A DNA stretch of 64,000 nt, taken from assembly GCA_963922205.1 (NCBI GenBank), contig CAWUHX010000308.1:106226-170225 (forward strand). Direction: 5' to 3'. This stretch comes from Romanomermis culicivorax (Eukaryota; Nematoda; Enoplea; Mermithida; Mermithidae). How positions within the stretch are numbered: the first letter of the stretch is position 1; every line of letters begins with the position of its first letter. The translations under genes and the position numbers were made by a program. Shown here piece by piece: positions 46,296 to 56,699 of this stretch. The notes beneath the pieces are model-generated. The model was not told the DNA's origin. It worked only from the letters and a program-made list of their open reading frames with translations, and did not search any database.

Positions 46296-48560
46296 AGCAA
46301 CCCCCCCCCCCTCGAGACACCCTGTTGCTGATCAATTATTTATTCTCGAGCTCATTATATTATGGTGTTCTCAGTTTTTTTGGTTTTTTTTCCTCGAAAA
46401 ATGGCGTTTTTCTGATCTGAAAAGCAAGCTTCTCAGCTACAGTATGCCAAAAAGTTTTATTTTTCCTCAAAAAACCATATTTTTGGCGTATTTTTTCTGA
46501 TATTTTGTACTTTTTTGAAAAAGTGTCATTTTTCGGACTTGATAAGCAAGTTAATCAGTTACAGTATGGCCAAAAATTTTGTTTTTCTTCAAAAACCCTG
46601 TTTTTTCGCGGGTTTATTTCCCAGTTTTTTTGGAGAAGTGTCATTTTTCGAAGATGCAAAGCAAGCTCATCAGTTACAGTATGCCAAAAAGTTTCATTTT
46701 TCCTCAAAAACCCTATTTTTGACGGATTTTTTCTGAAATATTGTACTTTTTTCAAAAAGTGTCATTTTTCAGACTTGAAAAGCAAGTTTATCAGTTACAG
46801 TACTGCCAAAAAAAAATTTGTTTTCTCTCCAAAACCCCTGTTTTTTCGCGGGTTTATTTCTCAGTTTTTTTTTGGAAAAATGTCATTTTTCGGAGCTGAA
46901 AAGCAAGCTTGTCAGGTACAGTATGCCGAAAAAATTTATTTCTCTCGGAAAATACTTTTTTCACAACTTTTTTCCTGAAATTTCCTAGTATTTTTAGTAA
47001 AAAAGTGTCATTTTTCGGAGCTGAAAAGCAAGGTTGTCTCTTACAGTATGCCAAAAAAAACTTATTTTTGGCTAAAAATCGTGTTTTTCACGTCCTTTTT
47101 ACAATTTGCCAGTTTTTTTGGAGGTGTCAATTTTCGGAGCTGAAAAGCAAGCTTGTTACTTACAGTATGCAAAAAAATTTCATTTTTGTCTAAAAAATCG
47201 TGTTTTTGGTTATTTTTTCAAGTTTTTAATTTTTTTCTGAAAAGTGACATTTCTTAAAGATGATGAGCAAGTTTGTCAGTTACAGTACGCCGAAAAAGTT
47301 TCATACTTTAAAAAAATCAGGTTATTCTGCGGTTTTTTCTCCAAAACTTCGCAGTTTTTTTTGGAGAAGTGTCTTTTTTTGAAGATGAAGAGCAAGTTTG
47401 TCAGTTACAGTATGTCAAAAAAATGATTTTTGCCTGAAAACCGCATTTTTTGGCGGATTTTTCTCTAGAATTCTCTAGTTTTCTTTGGAAAGTGACATTT
47501 TTCGAAGATAATAAGCAAGTTCGTCAGTTACAGTATGCCACACAAATTGTTTTGCTCCGTAAACAGCGTTTTCCGCGCATTTTTTCAAAAATTTCCTAGT
47601 TCTTTGGAAAAGTGTCATTTTTCGAAGATGGAAAGCAAGTTCATCGGTTACAGTATGCCAGAAAATTTAAATTTTACCCGAAACCCGATTTTTTCATATG
47701 TTTTTTTTCCAAAATTTCCTAGTTTTTTGCGACAAAAATGGCGTTTAACTTAAATGATAAGCAAGTGCGTCAGTCACAATTACAGTATGCCAAAAAAATC
47801 CATTTTTCGTAGAAATGTCGTTTTTTAAAGTTGAAAAGCAAGTTCGTCACTTACAGTATACCAGGAAGTTGAATTTTTTGCAAAATAGTGTTTTCTAGCC
47901 GATTTTAGTGCATTTCTTGGAGAAATGTCGTTTTTCAAAGTTGAAAAGCAAGTTCGTCACTTACAGTATACCAGGAAGTTGAATTTTTTGCAAAATAGTG
48001 TTTTCTAGCCGATTTTAGTGCATTTCTTGGAGAAATGTCGTTTTTCAAAGTTGAAAAGCAAGTTCGTCACTTACAGTATACCAGGAAGTTGAATTTTTTG
48101 CAAAATAGTGTTTTCTAGCCGATTTTAGTGCATTTCTTGGAGAAATGTCGTTTTTCAAAGTTGAAAAGCAAGTTCGTCACTTACAGTATACCAGGAAGTT
48201 AAATTTTTTGCAAAATAATGTTTTCTAGCCGATTTTCGTGCATTTCTTGGAGAAATGTCGTTTTTCAAAGTTGAAAAGCAAGTTCGTCACTTACAGTATA
48301 CCAGGAAGTTAAATTTTTTGCAAAATAATGTTTTCTAGCCGATTTTCGTGCATTTCTTCGAGAAATGTCGTTTTTCAAAGTTGAAAAGCAAGTTCGTCAC
48401 TTACAGTATACCAGGAAGTTAAATTTTTTGCAAAATTGTGTTTTCTAGCCGATTTTAGTGCATTTCTTCGAGAAATGTCGTTTTTCAAAGTTGAAAAGCA
48501 AGTTCGTCACGTACAGTACGCCGAAAAGTTTCATTTTTCTCCAAAAAACGTGGTTTTCAA
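46296..48560 (+). repeat. Roughly 110-bp tandem array after DGK
   Basis: Diverged units contain GAAAAGCAAGTTCGTCAGTT, ACAGTATGCCAAAAAGTTT and TTTTTCTCAAAAACC. From 47831 to about 48510 the units are nearly identical at exactly 110 bp (TTGAAAAGCA at 47831, 47941, 48051, 48161, 48271, 48381 and 48491). There is a run of ten C at 46302-46311 just after the stop codon. No coding sequence is credible. Confidence 0.9.
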
Positions 48561-48842
48561 CCCGAACTTTTTGCCCAATTTCCAAAATTAAAAATTTTTA
48601 TTTGCAATTTCGCCAACGTTTGCTTTTTTATTATCATAATTTTTATGCTAATTTTGACGTCAGCAAGTGATAACCTTACGTAAGAAAAATCATATCAAGA
48701 TTTTTTCATGTTTCCGTTTTGTTTGTCTTTTCTTCATGTTGAATAAAAGGTTTGATGTGCTTTAAAAATTTTTTGCAGAAAATTGCCCCGTTTACTGTAG
48801 CCAAGTTGTCAATTTGTTACAGTAAGCCAATTTTTTTCTATC
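48561..48842 (+). promoter_or_regulatory. Non-repeat stretch with possible DGK polyadenylation signal
   Basis: This unique AT-rich stretch holds AATAAA at 48742-48747, followed by GTTTGATGTG. It could end a long 3' UTR of the diacylglycerol kinase gene, about 2.4 kb past the stop. It is the only canonical signal I noticed in the unique sequence after the stop. Whether it is used is not shown by the sequence. Confidence 0.35.
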
Positions 48843-50370
48843 CCGTCATTTTGATGTTTTAATCGGGAATAGGCATCAGTGCTCCTGACGATCGGGATTT
48901 TAAAGGGACGTATATGTTATAACGTATCGTATGTTAAAAAATATGCTATCTTATAACATGTCATATGTCATAGCATTTCTTTTATTATAACATACACTGT
49001 GTTATAACATATACCACACGTTGTAGCATATCCTGTGTTAAAAAATCAGCTATGTTATAGCATACCATATGTAATGATGTAGGACTATGTTATAACATGT
49101 CAGTGTGTAATAACCTGTCGAATAATGGAAAATTGTATGTTATAACATCAGACTATGTTATAACATACGACGATGTTATAACATAGAGACATGTTATAAG
49201 ATTGGTATATGTTATAACATGTCGAAAATTGAAAAAAATTGTGTATGTTATAATATAACACCACGTTATAACATGTTACTGTGTTATAAGACATCAAAAA
49301 AGAAAAAATGTGTATCTAATAACATGGGACTATGTTATATCGTATGACTATGTTAAAACATGTCAGCATGCTTTAACATGTAAAAATATTGAAAACGAAA
49401 CTTGTATGTTATAACATAGGACCATGTTGTAACATGTCAGTGTGTAATAACATGTCGAAAATGAAAAAAATGTGTATCTAATAACATGAGAGTATCTTAT
49501 AACACATGACCATGTTATAACATGTCAGCATGCTTTAACATGTAAAAATATTGAAAACGAAACTTGTATGTTATAACATAGGACCATGTTGTAACATGTC
49601 AGTGTGTTATAACATATGGAAAATGAAAAAATGTGTATCTAATAACATGGGACTATGTCATATCGTATGACTATGTTAAAACATGTCAGCATGCTTTGAC
49701 ATACAAAAATAATGAAAACGAAACTTGTATGTTATAACATAGGACCATGTTGTAACATGTCAGTGTGTAATAACATGTCGAAAATGAAAAAAATGTGTAT
49801 CTAATAACATGAGAGTATCTTATAACACATGACCATGTTATAACATGTCAGCATGCTTTAACATGTAAAAATATTAAAAACGAAACTTGTATGTTATAAC
49901 ATAGGACCATGTTGTAACATGTCAGTGTGTAATAACATGTCGAAAATGAAAAAAATGTGTATCTATTAACATGGGTGTATCTTACAACACATGACCATGT
50001 TATAACATGTCAGCATGCTTTAACATGTCAAAAAATGGAAAACGAAATTCCTATGTTATAACATAGGACGCTGTTGTAACATGTCAAAAATGGAAAAAAT
50101 TGTGTTGTATGTTATAACATAGCAGCATGTTCTAGCACAGCGTAGCGTAATGTTCTAGCATATGCATTTAATATTTATATGTATTAACATAGGCCAATGT
50201 TATAAGATAATGCTATGAAAAACGCAAAAAAAATTTCTCCTCCCGTCATTTTGATGTTTTAATTTTTACAATATGGTGGAAAATATTTTTCTGTTGTTCC
50301 CGTCATTTTGATGTTTCAATTTTGTATTATAGAGACAAAAAAAGGTATTTCTACTCCCGTCACTTTGATA
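48843..50370. repeat. ATGTTATAACAT palindrome array bordered by CCCGTCATTTTGATGTTT
   Basis: Dozens of copies and near-copies of the 12-bp palindrome ATGTTATAACAT are arranged in a roughly 161-bp unit (GAAAACGAAACTTG marks near 49391, 49552, 49713 and 49875). CCCGTCATTTTGATGTTT occurs once before the array (48843) and two or three times after it (about 50234, 50300, and a variant near 50355), framing it. No gene is visible. Confidence 0.85.
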
Positions 50371-50404
50371 TTTCAATTTCACGCTATATAATATCATGAA
50401 ATCG

Positions 50405-51782
50405 CTATCCATACACTAAAGGGTTGCCGTTATAGGAAACTTTTACTGGAAATTGTCGACTGTCGCTCGTTCCATAATCACGTTGAACTTGACCATTCAC
50501 TGGTCCCGAAGTGTCGTAGATGCGAACTCGCACTTTGGACACAAAGGGTACGGGCTGCTGATTCCAATAGCTCGGGGTATCTCCAGGGTGGTGAACAAGG
50601 AAAACTGGAGCTTGATGCGGACTACCCAGGGATCGATATCCTGTCGGAAGTGGCATCGGGGGATGCGATGGTCCAGGCTGTATGACGTATCGCGTTTGCG
50701 AGTTGGGTGGGGCAAAATTTTGCCCTTGGGTTTGCATCGGGGATTGCGGCTTCAACATGGACAATGCTGCAGGTTGCGGCATATAAGCTAGCGGCTGTTG
50801 TTGCGATGCCAACATCGATGATTGCCCGTTAAATGTCAATGGTTGAGGTTGCGTCATATTTAGCTGCTGGTATTGGTCTGCCGGCTGTTGTCGCCCTGTC
50901 AATGGTTGTGATGCTGGCATCGACAATTGCCCGTTAAATGTCAATGGTTGAGGTTGCGTCATATTTAGCTGCCGGTATTGGTCCGCTGGCTGTTGTCGCC
51001 CGGCTAATGATTGCGATACGGGCACTGACAATTGCCCGTTAAATGCCGATGGTTGAGGTTGCGTCATATTTAGCTGCCGGGATTGGTTCACTGGCTGTTG
51101 TCGCCCTGTCAATGGTTGTGATGCTGGCATGGACAATTGCCCGTTAAATGGGGATGGTTGAGGTTGCGTCATATTTAGCTGCCGGTATTGGTCCACTGGC
51201 TGTTGTCGCCCGGCCAATGGTTGTGATACGGGCATTGACAATTGCCCATTAAATGCCGATGGTTGAGGTTTCGGCATATTCGACTGCCCCTGTTGGCCCA
51301 CTATTGATGGATGTTGCTGCGGAGCAAATGCCTGCGATGCTGGTTGCCCGTTAAATGCTGAAGGTTGAGGTTGCGACATATTTAGCTGCCTGGATTGACC
51401 CATCAGTTCTTGTTGTTGAACCCCTGGTTGCGATACTGGCATCGACAATTGCCCACTAAATGTCGGTCCTTGAGGTTGCGACATATTTAACTGACTGGAT
51501 TGATTCATCGGCTCATGTTGTCCAGCAGATGGTGGCGATACCAGCCTCGACAATTGGCTGCTAAATGCCGACACTTGAGTTTGCGGCTCCATTGATGCAG
51601 GCCTTAGTGTCGTTATTTGCATTACGGGTTGTGGATTCGACACCACTCCTCGCAAAACTTGTTCACCGCTACACACGAAAGCGACTCTCCTACCCGACTG
51701 ATTTCCATATTGCGGTGAATAGTAAAATTGAACTGGTCGCATCGTCGATGGTGAGCATCGTTCATTCGGGCCGCAAGAGCAT
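50405..51782 (-). CDS. Last exon: Cys cluster and Gln/Pro-rich 35-residue repeats
   Basis: It begins after the acceptor TTTTGAAG, completing an Ile codon, then reads [12 protein letters not shown]. About eight copies of a 35-residue unit follow, typified by [20 protein letters not shown] and then [12 protein letters not shown]. The 105-bp DNA period is clear between about 50820 and 51540. A non-repeat end contains [19 protein letters not shown] and stops with NPLVYG. Gln/Pro/Ser composition suggests disorder. Repeat number is likely polymorphic. Confidence 0.85.
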
Positions 51783-54700
51783 CTTCAAAATGAGAAAATA
51801 TTTTGCAAAAATTGCGTCATCATCGTCATCGAATACAAACTTACATGAACAATTCGGCTTCCAAACTTTCGCCGGCCAACAACGGGCTCGTCGTGTAAAT
51901 TTCGTCTTTACAATGCGGAGTATGTAACTGGCAAGGCGGTAAAACCACCGTTCCGCCCGCATTGTTCAAAACTGAAGCTCGAATGGATATTATCAACGTT
52001 CCATCGGATAAGAGGAGCGAATTATTCGGGAAAAGAATGGAATTGTCGGAAAATGACGTGTAACTTTTGCCGGGGGTACGTTCGCCACCCGTCGCCCTTA
52101 GTCCACCATAGCTCGCATGCCCATCGGATGAAAGCGTTATATCCTCAGGAAACAAGTAAATGCCATTGGGACCGGGGATACCTTGAAAAATTTTGCCATC
52201 GGGTGAAATGCCACTGCCATTTGAAAACAGGTATTGAACGCGTTTGACTGTTGGGGGCACTCGGGACGTAATGACCAACGTCCCATCGGGCAACAAAAGT
52301 GAATTATTCGGGAACAAAACTGAATTATCGGCAAAAATTACGTAACCTTGATCGATCGATTTGCCGCCCGAAGCCCTAGGTCCGCCATACATGGGCCTCC
52401 CATCGACCTGGACTCGTATATCATTGCCGAACAAAAAACTGCCATCGGGTTGAGCCGCCCCTCGTAGGACACTCCCATCGGCCATAACCCCCGTCCCATT
52501 CGAAAAAAGATATTGCACTCGTTTGGCGATGAACATCGGGTACGTCGACGGCGCATATTTCGTAACAATCATTATACCATCATCCAATAGAAGGCTATTA
52601 TTGGGCAATAAAATGGATTCATCTTCGAACATTTTATAGCCGTTGGGAGCTCCGTCGATCAGCTTGGCTCCTTTAGCCCGAACGCCGTCGTAAATGGCCG
52701 TCCCTTTAGGCGTCACTTCGATTTGTTCGTCCTCGAATAGAAAATTTCCGTGCGGCGTCCTTTTCAATTGTCGCACACGATTGTGTTGATCGATCATCGT
52801 TCCATTGGAGAAAAGTTCAACGACGCCTTTGACGGCCGGCATTTCGAAAGTTGTGGCGTTGGCGTATTTGGCGACTATTAACGTGCCGTCGGGCAACAAA
52901 TAACTATTGTTCGGGAATAGGAATGAATTGTCGAAAAATTTTTTGGTGTTGTCGCTTAGTCGCGTACCTTCGCTGGAAGCGACACCCAAATAGTGGGCGG
53001 TGCCGTTCTTTTTGACATTGATTTCATATTGCGTAAACACGTAACTTCCGTCAGGCTGTTTGACGCCTTTAATAATTGTGCTATTGGGCAATATCCCACT
53101 GCCATTGGAATAAAGCATTACCAAGCCCGAAAATTTCGGCATATTTGGCTTATAATCCGCTTTCGATGGTATTATAAGATGACCATCGGACGTTAACAAT
53201 GTATCATTCGGATACAAAATTGATTTATCGGGAAAAAGTTTCAAGCCGCCGTCTAAAATTTTCGTCACCTGAATTGTACGCCGCCCGTAATCGGCTCGAC
53301 CATCGGGCGTCAATTTGATTTCGCCGGGAAATAAGACGCTGCCGTCGGCTTGCATCGTGCCGGCTATGATGGTGCCGTCACCCAAAATACTGGTGCCGTT
53401 GGTGTAGTAACGATCAATAGTTCGTATTGTCGGGATGGCAAATGTGCCTATGATTAAGCATAGTCTATGTTACAGTATAGCAGATGGTCAAATATAGTGT
53501 CTTAAGGAAACAGGAATCTGGGTCGCTGGACAATGGTTCAGCATTATGCAATGGTTAAGCATTGGTCTGGTGGCTAATGATTAAGCATAGGCTATGGTTA
53601 AGGATAGGAGAAATTTGGTCCTTGTTAATCATTGCACATCAACCTTGTGCTTAAACATTGTGTATGCTGAAGGATTGCATAATACCTCTATCATTAATAG
53701 TTGCCGACAACCCAACAGCATACTAGATTTCTATTTGCATAACACACAATATTTGATCACAACTCTCTTCTATCCTTAACCATTGCCTATGCTTAATCAT
53801 TACCCATCAACCCTATGCTTAACCATTGCATATGTTAACCATTGCCCGACATAGTGTCGGTCAGGAATGGAATCATTGGTCAGGAATGCTAAGCTTAACC
53901 ATTGCCTATCCTGAACCATTACCTATGCTTAATCATTGGTCATCAACCCTATGCTTAACCATTGCGTATGTTGAACTGTTGCCTGACAACTCTATCATTA
54001 ACAATTGCCGACCAACCATAGGGCTGTTTCGCAATAGTTCAACATATGCAATGGTTAAGCATAGGGTTGATGGGTAATGATTAAGCATAGGCAATGGTTA
54101 AGGATAGCAGAAAACTTGTTGTCGAATATGGCGTCTTAAGCAAACAGGAATCTGGTATGTTGTTGGCTCCTCAGCAATTGTTAAAGATACAACTGTGGGG
54201 CAATGCTTCAACATACACAATGGTTAAGCATAGGGTTGATGACCAATGATTAAGCATGGGCAATGGTTAAGCATAGGAGAAGACTCATGCTCAAATATAG
54301 TGTCTTAAGAAAATAGGAATCGGATATGCTGTTGGCTCCTTGGCAATTGTTAATGATAGAGTTGTCAGGCAATGGTTCAACTTACGCAATGGTTAAGCAT
54401 AGGGTTGATAACTAATGATTAAGCATAGGCAATGGTTAAGCTTAGCATTCCTGAGCAATGATTAAGCATACCTTATGTTTATGCATAGAAAAGACGTATC
54501 ATCCTATATAGAGTCTTAAGGAAACAGCAAGCTGGCACGGAATGGGCTACTGAGCAATGGTTCAGGATATGCAATGGTTAAGCATAGCATTGATCAGCAA
54601 TGATTAAGCATAGGCAATGCTTAAGGATGAGAGAAGAATTTTGCTCAGATACGGTATCTTGAAGAAAACCGGAATGAGCTATTGGGCAATGGTTTAGCAC

Positions 54701-56420
54701 GGGCAATGGTTAAGCATAGGTCTCATGGCCTATGATTAAGCATAGGCAATAGTCAAGGATAGGAGAACAGTCTGCATCAAAAATGGTGTCCCAAGTGGAA
54801 TCTGTGAGCGACGAGCTGCTAAGCTATTGTTGATGATACAGTAGTCCAGCAATGGTTCAGCACAGGAAATGATTACGCATGAACAATGATGAAGCATAGG
54901 CAATGGTTAAGGATAGGAAAAAAGTTGTCATCTTGAGGAAAGAGCAGTCGGTCAATGGTTAAGCAGTATTTGATGAGCAACGATTAAGCACAACATTATA
55001 ACAATGGTCCGAGGTGCAATGGTTAAGCATAGGCGTAGGGTGGAATGTTATAACATATGTATGGAGAGTAATGGTTAAGCATAGGCCTGCGCTACAATAT
55101 TATAACATAGATCTAGAGTACGATATTATATCAGTGCTCTGAAATCCAATGGTTAAGGATAGGCCTAGGGTTCAGTGTTTAGTGTAGTGGTTAAGCATAG
55201 GCTGACTACTGCAATGTTATAACATAGAGATGGAGAGCAAGGGTTGAGGATAGGGCTAGTGCCCAACAGTTAAGCATGAAGTTTGCAAACAATGATTAAG
55301 CATAGCAAGTGTCTGTGTAGACAATGGTTAAGAATAGGCCTGGTAGGCAATGGTGAAGCATAGGCATGTGTTAAATATAGGGTTGGAGTGATTAAGATGC
55401 AATGTTTGGATATGACAAGTGTGGTGTCTAAGGGAAGGTAGTGGTTAAGGGTGAGTTAGGGATAGGTCCAACATGTAGTGGTTAAGCATATACAATGATT
55501 AAAGATAGGGTTAGAGAGCAATGATTAAGCGTACCCAATGTCTAACTATAGGACAATAGTTGTCCTGAAGCATAGTGTTGAAATGATAAGGGGAATCTGG
55601 TGGGTAATGGTCAAGGATAGGACTGGTGGACAATGCTCAAACACAGACTAATGGTTAAGTATAAGGCTGCTGGATTAGGCCTATGCAATGCTTAAGTATG
55701 GGATATGCTTAACCATACTTTCTACACGCTTCCTATTTTTCCACACAAGCGGCCTTCTCACCCATACTGTACAATGTGCCATAACATATCTTGCATACAC
55801 ACCCTGAATGCACTTGTATTACTATATACTGTGCTGCTAACCTGGATTTACAGTTTGACTGTTTGACAAAGTTGATAAAACACCAGATCCAGTTGATGGC
55901 TGCGCGACCCCAGTTTGGGATGCAAGCGACAAATTTGATGCTACTGTAACAGTTGTAGAACTGATAGGTGTCCCTGAAAAGTATGAATCTGAATACAATA
56001 AATATAGTTTTTGTAGTTACAGTTACTGTGCGAGATATTTTGGAAAAGGGAACTGTAGGTATTACTGTAGTACAAACCTGCACTTCTGCGTCCGCTTTTG
56101 TAGAAACTTGATAAAACACCAGATCCAGTTGATGGGTGCGTGGCTGCAGATTTCAATGCAAGGGACGCATTTGATGCTCCTGCAACAGTTGTGGAGCTAA
56201 GATGTTTCCCTAAAAAAATACAAATCCGAATACAGTGACTGTAGTTTTTGTAGTTCCAGTTACAGTAAGAAATATTTTTACTACAAACCTGTATTTCCAG
56301 TTTGAGTTTTGTACAAACTTGATAAAACACCAGGTCCTGTTGATGGCTGCATGGCTCCAGATTTAGATGCGATGGACAACTTTGACACTACAGTAACAGT
56401 TCTAGAACTGAGAGTCGTTC
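50405..56420 (-). CDS. Unrecognised repeat protein (Ser/Thr exons + Gly/Asp/Asn units + Gln/Pro tail), 5' partial
   Basis: I do not recognise the family. On the minus strand I join three 132-nt exons (56289-56420, 56078-56209, 55842-55973), a large exon (51845-53447) and a last exon (50405-51782). Every junction keeps phase and gives about 1124 residues before TAG at 50405-50407. The N-terminal units are Ser/Thr-rich ([17 protein letters not shown]), mucin-like. The middle has five units of about 100 residues with [14 protein letters not shown] and YLFSNGTG signatures and many N-x-S/T sequons. The tail has Gln/Pro-rich 35-residue repeats and a short Cys cluster (CSCGPNERC). This composition suggests a secreted or surface glycoprotein, which is inference. 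No signal peptide is visible because the 5' end is missing. It is convergent with the kinase gene. Confidence 0.75.
51845..53447 (-). CDS. Large exon: five roughly 100-residue Gly/Asp/Asn-rich units
   Basis: About 534 codons. Each unit has a PDGTLII-like strand, then [20 protein letters not shown], VDGRAxYGG (x variable) and a spacer before [15 protein letters not shown]. Five LFPNNS-type cores are seen (the first is diverged: [12 protein letters not shown]). Alternating hydrophobic residues with turn-forming NG, PDG and NNS suggest a beta-rich repeat fold. The donor GTAAGT at 51844-51839 opens a 62-nt intron (51783-51844). The acceptor CTTAATCATAG lies at 53448-53458. The frame stays open upstream without ATG, so this is not the first exon. 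Confidence 0.85.
53448..55841 (-). repeat. Intron with GGTTAAGCATAGGCAATG array
   Basis: Read on the plus strand, the array is built of ATGATTAAGCATAGGCAATG and GGTTAAGCATAGGGTTGATG. Read on the minus strand, it is CTATGCTTAATCATT, almost the same as the acceptor of the large exon. Longer blocks recur about every 300 bp (GTCTTAAGGAAACAGGAATC-like marks near 53500, 54131, 54302 and 54516). After 55000 the array is more diverged and includes ATGTTATAACATA words. No exon is visible. Confidence 0.8.
55842..55973 (-). CDS. Ser/Thr-rich tandem exon, copy 1
   Basis: 132 nt, phase 1 at both ends. It reads [20 protein letters not shown], then [17 protein letters not shown]. The acceptor is CTTTTCAG and the donor is GTTAGC. 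It joins in phase to the large exon after the 2.4-kb repeat intron. Ser and Thr make up about half the residues, as in mucin-type O-glycosylated segments. Confidence 0.72.
56078..56209 (-). CDS. Ser/Thr-rich tandem exon, copy 2
   Basis: 132 nt, same phase and length as copy 1, about 70 percent alike by eye. It reads [20 protein letters not shown], then [16 protein letters not shown]. The acceptor is TTTTTTAG and the donor is GTTTGT. The intron to copy 1 is 104 nt and contains several ACAGTAACTGTAAC-type words. Confidence 0.72.
56289..56420 (-). CDS. Ser/Thr-rich tandem exon, copy 3
   Basis: 132 nt. It reads [20 protein letters not shown], then [15 protein letters not shown]. The acceptor is CTTTTTCAG and the donor is GTTTGT. 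The intron to copy 2 is 79 nt. Being a symmetric phase-1 exon, it can be gained or lost without frameshift. Confidence 0.72.
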
Positions 56421-56522
56421 CTGAAAAAGTACCAATCTGAATACGACAGCTATAGTTTTGGTAGTTACAGTTACAGTAAGAGATATTTTTTTAAAAAGGA
56501 ACTGTATCACTGTTCTACAAAA

Positions 56523-56654
56523 CTGTATTTCCAACTTGATTTCTGTACAAACTTGATAAAACACCAGGTCCTGTTGATGGCTGCATGGCTCCGGATTTAA
56601 ATGCGATAGACACATTTGTTGCTCCTGTAGCAGTTGTCGAACTGAGAAGTGTCC
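56523..56654 (-). pseudogene. Ser/Thr-rich tandem exon, copy 4, damaged donor
   Basis: Homologous to copies 1-3 ([12 protein letters not shown], then [14 protein letters not shown]) with the acceptor CTTTTTCAG. The donor position that is GT in the other copies reads TT here (ACAG followed by TTTTG at 56523-56518). The only nearby GT is one base earlier and would shift the frame. It is therefore probably skipped or a relic. Upstream sequence is replaced by the telomeric array within about 45 bp. Confidence 0.65.
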
Positions 56655-56699
56655 CTGAAAAAGCATGGCTCTGGGTAGAGAAGTCCCTGGAAAGTATAG

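Noticed and set aside
51565-51927. Plus-strand 120-residue frame
   Set aside because: Shadow of the minus-strand gene, crossing its 62-nt intron.
52000-53380. TTG-initiated start at 53385 as the protein start
   Set aside because: The frame is open upstream without ATG, and a phase-consistent acceptor lies at 53448-53449. The exon is internal.
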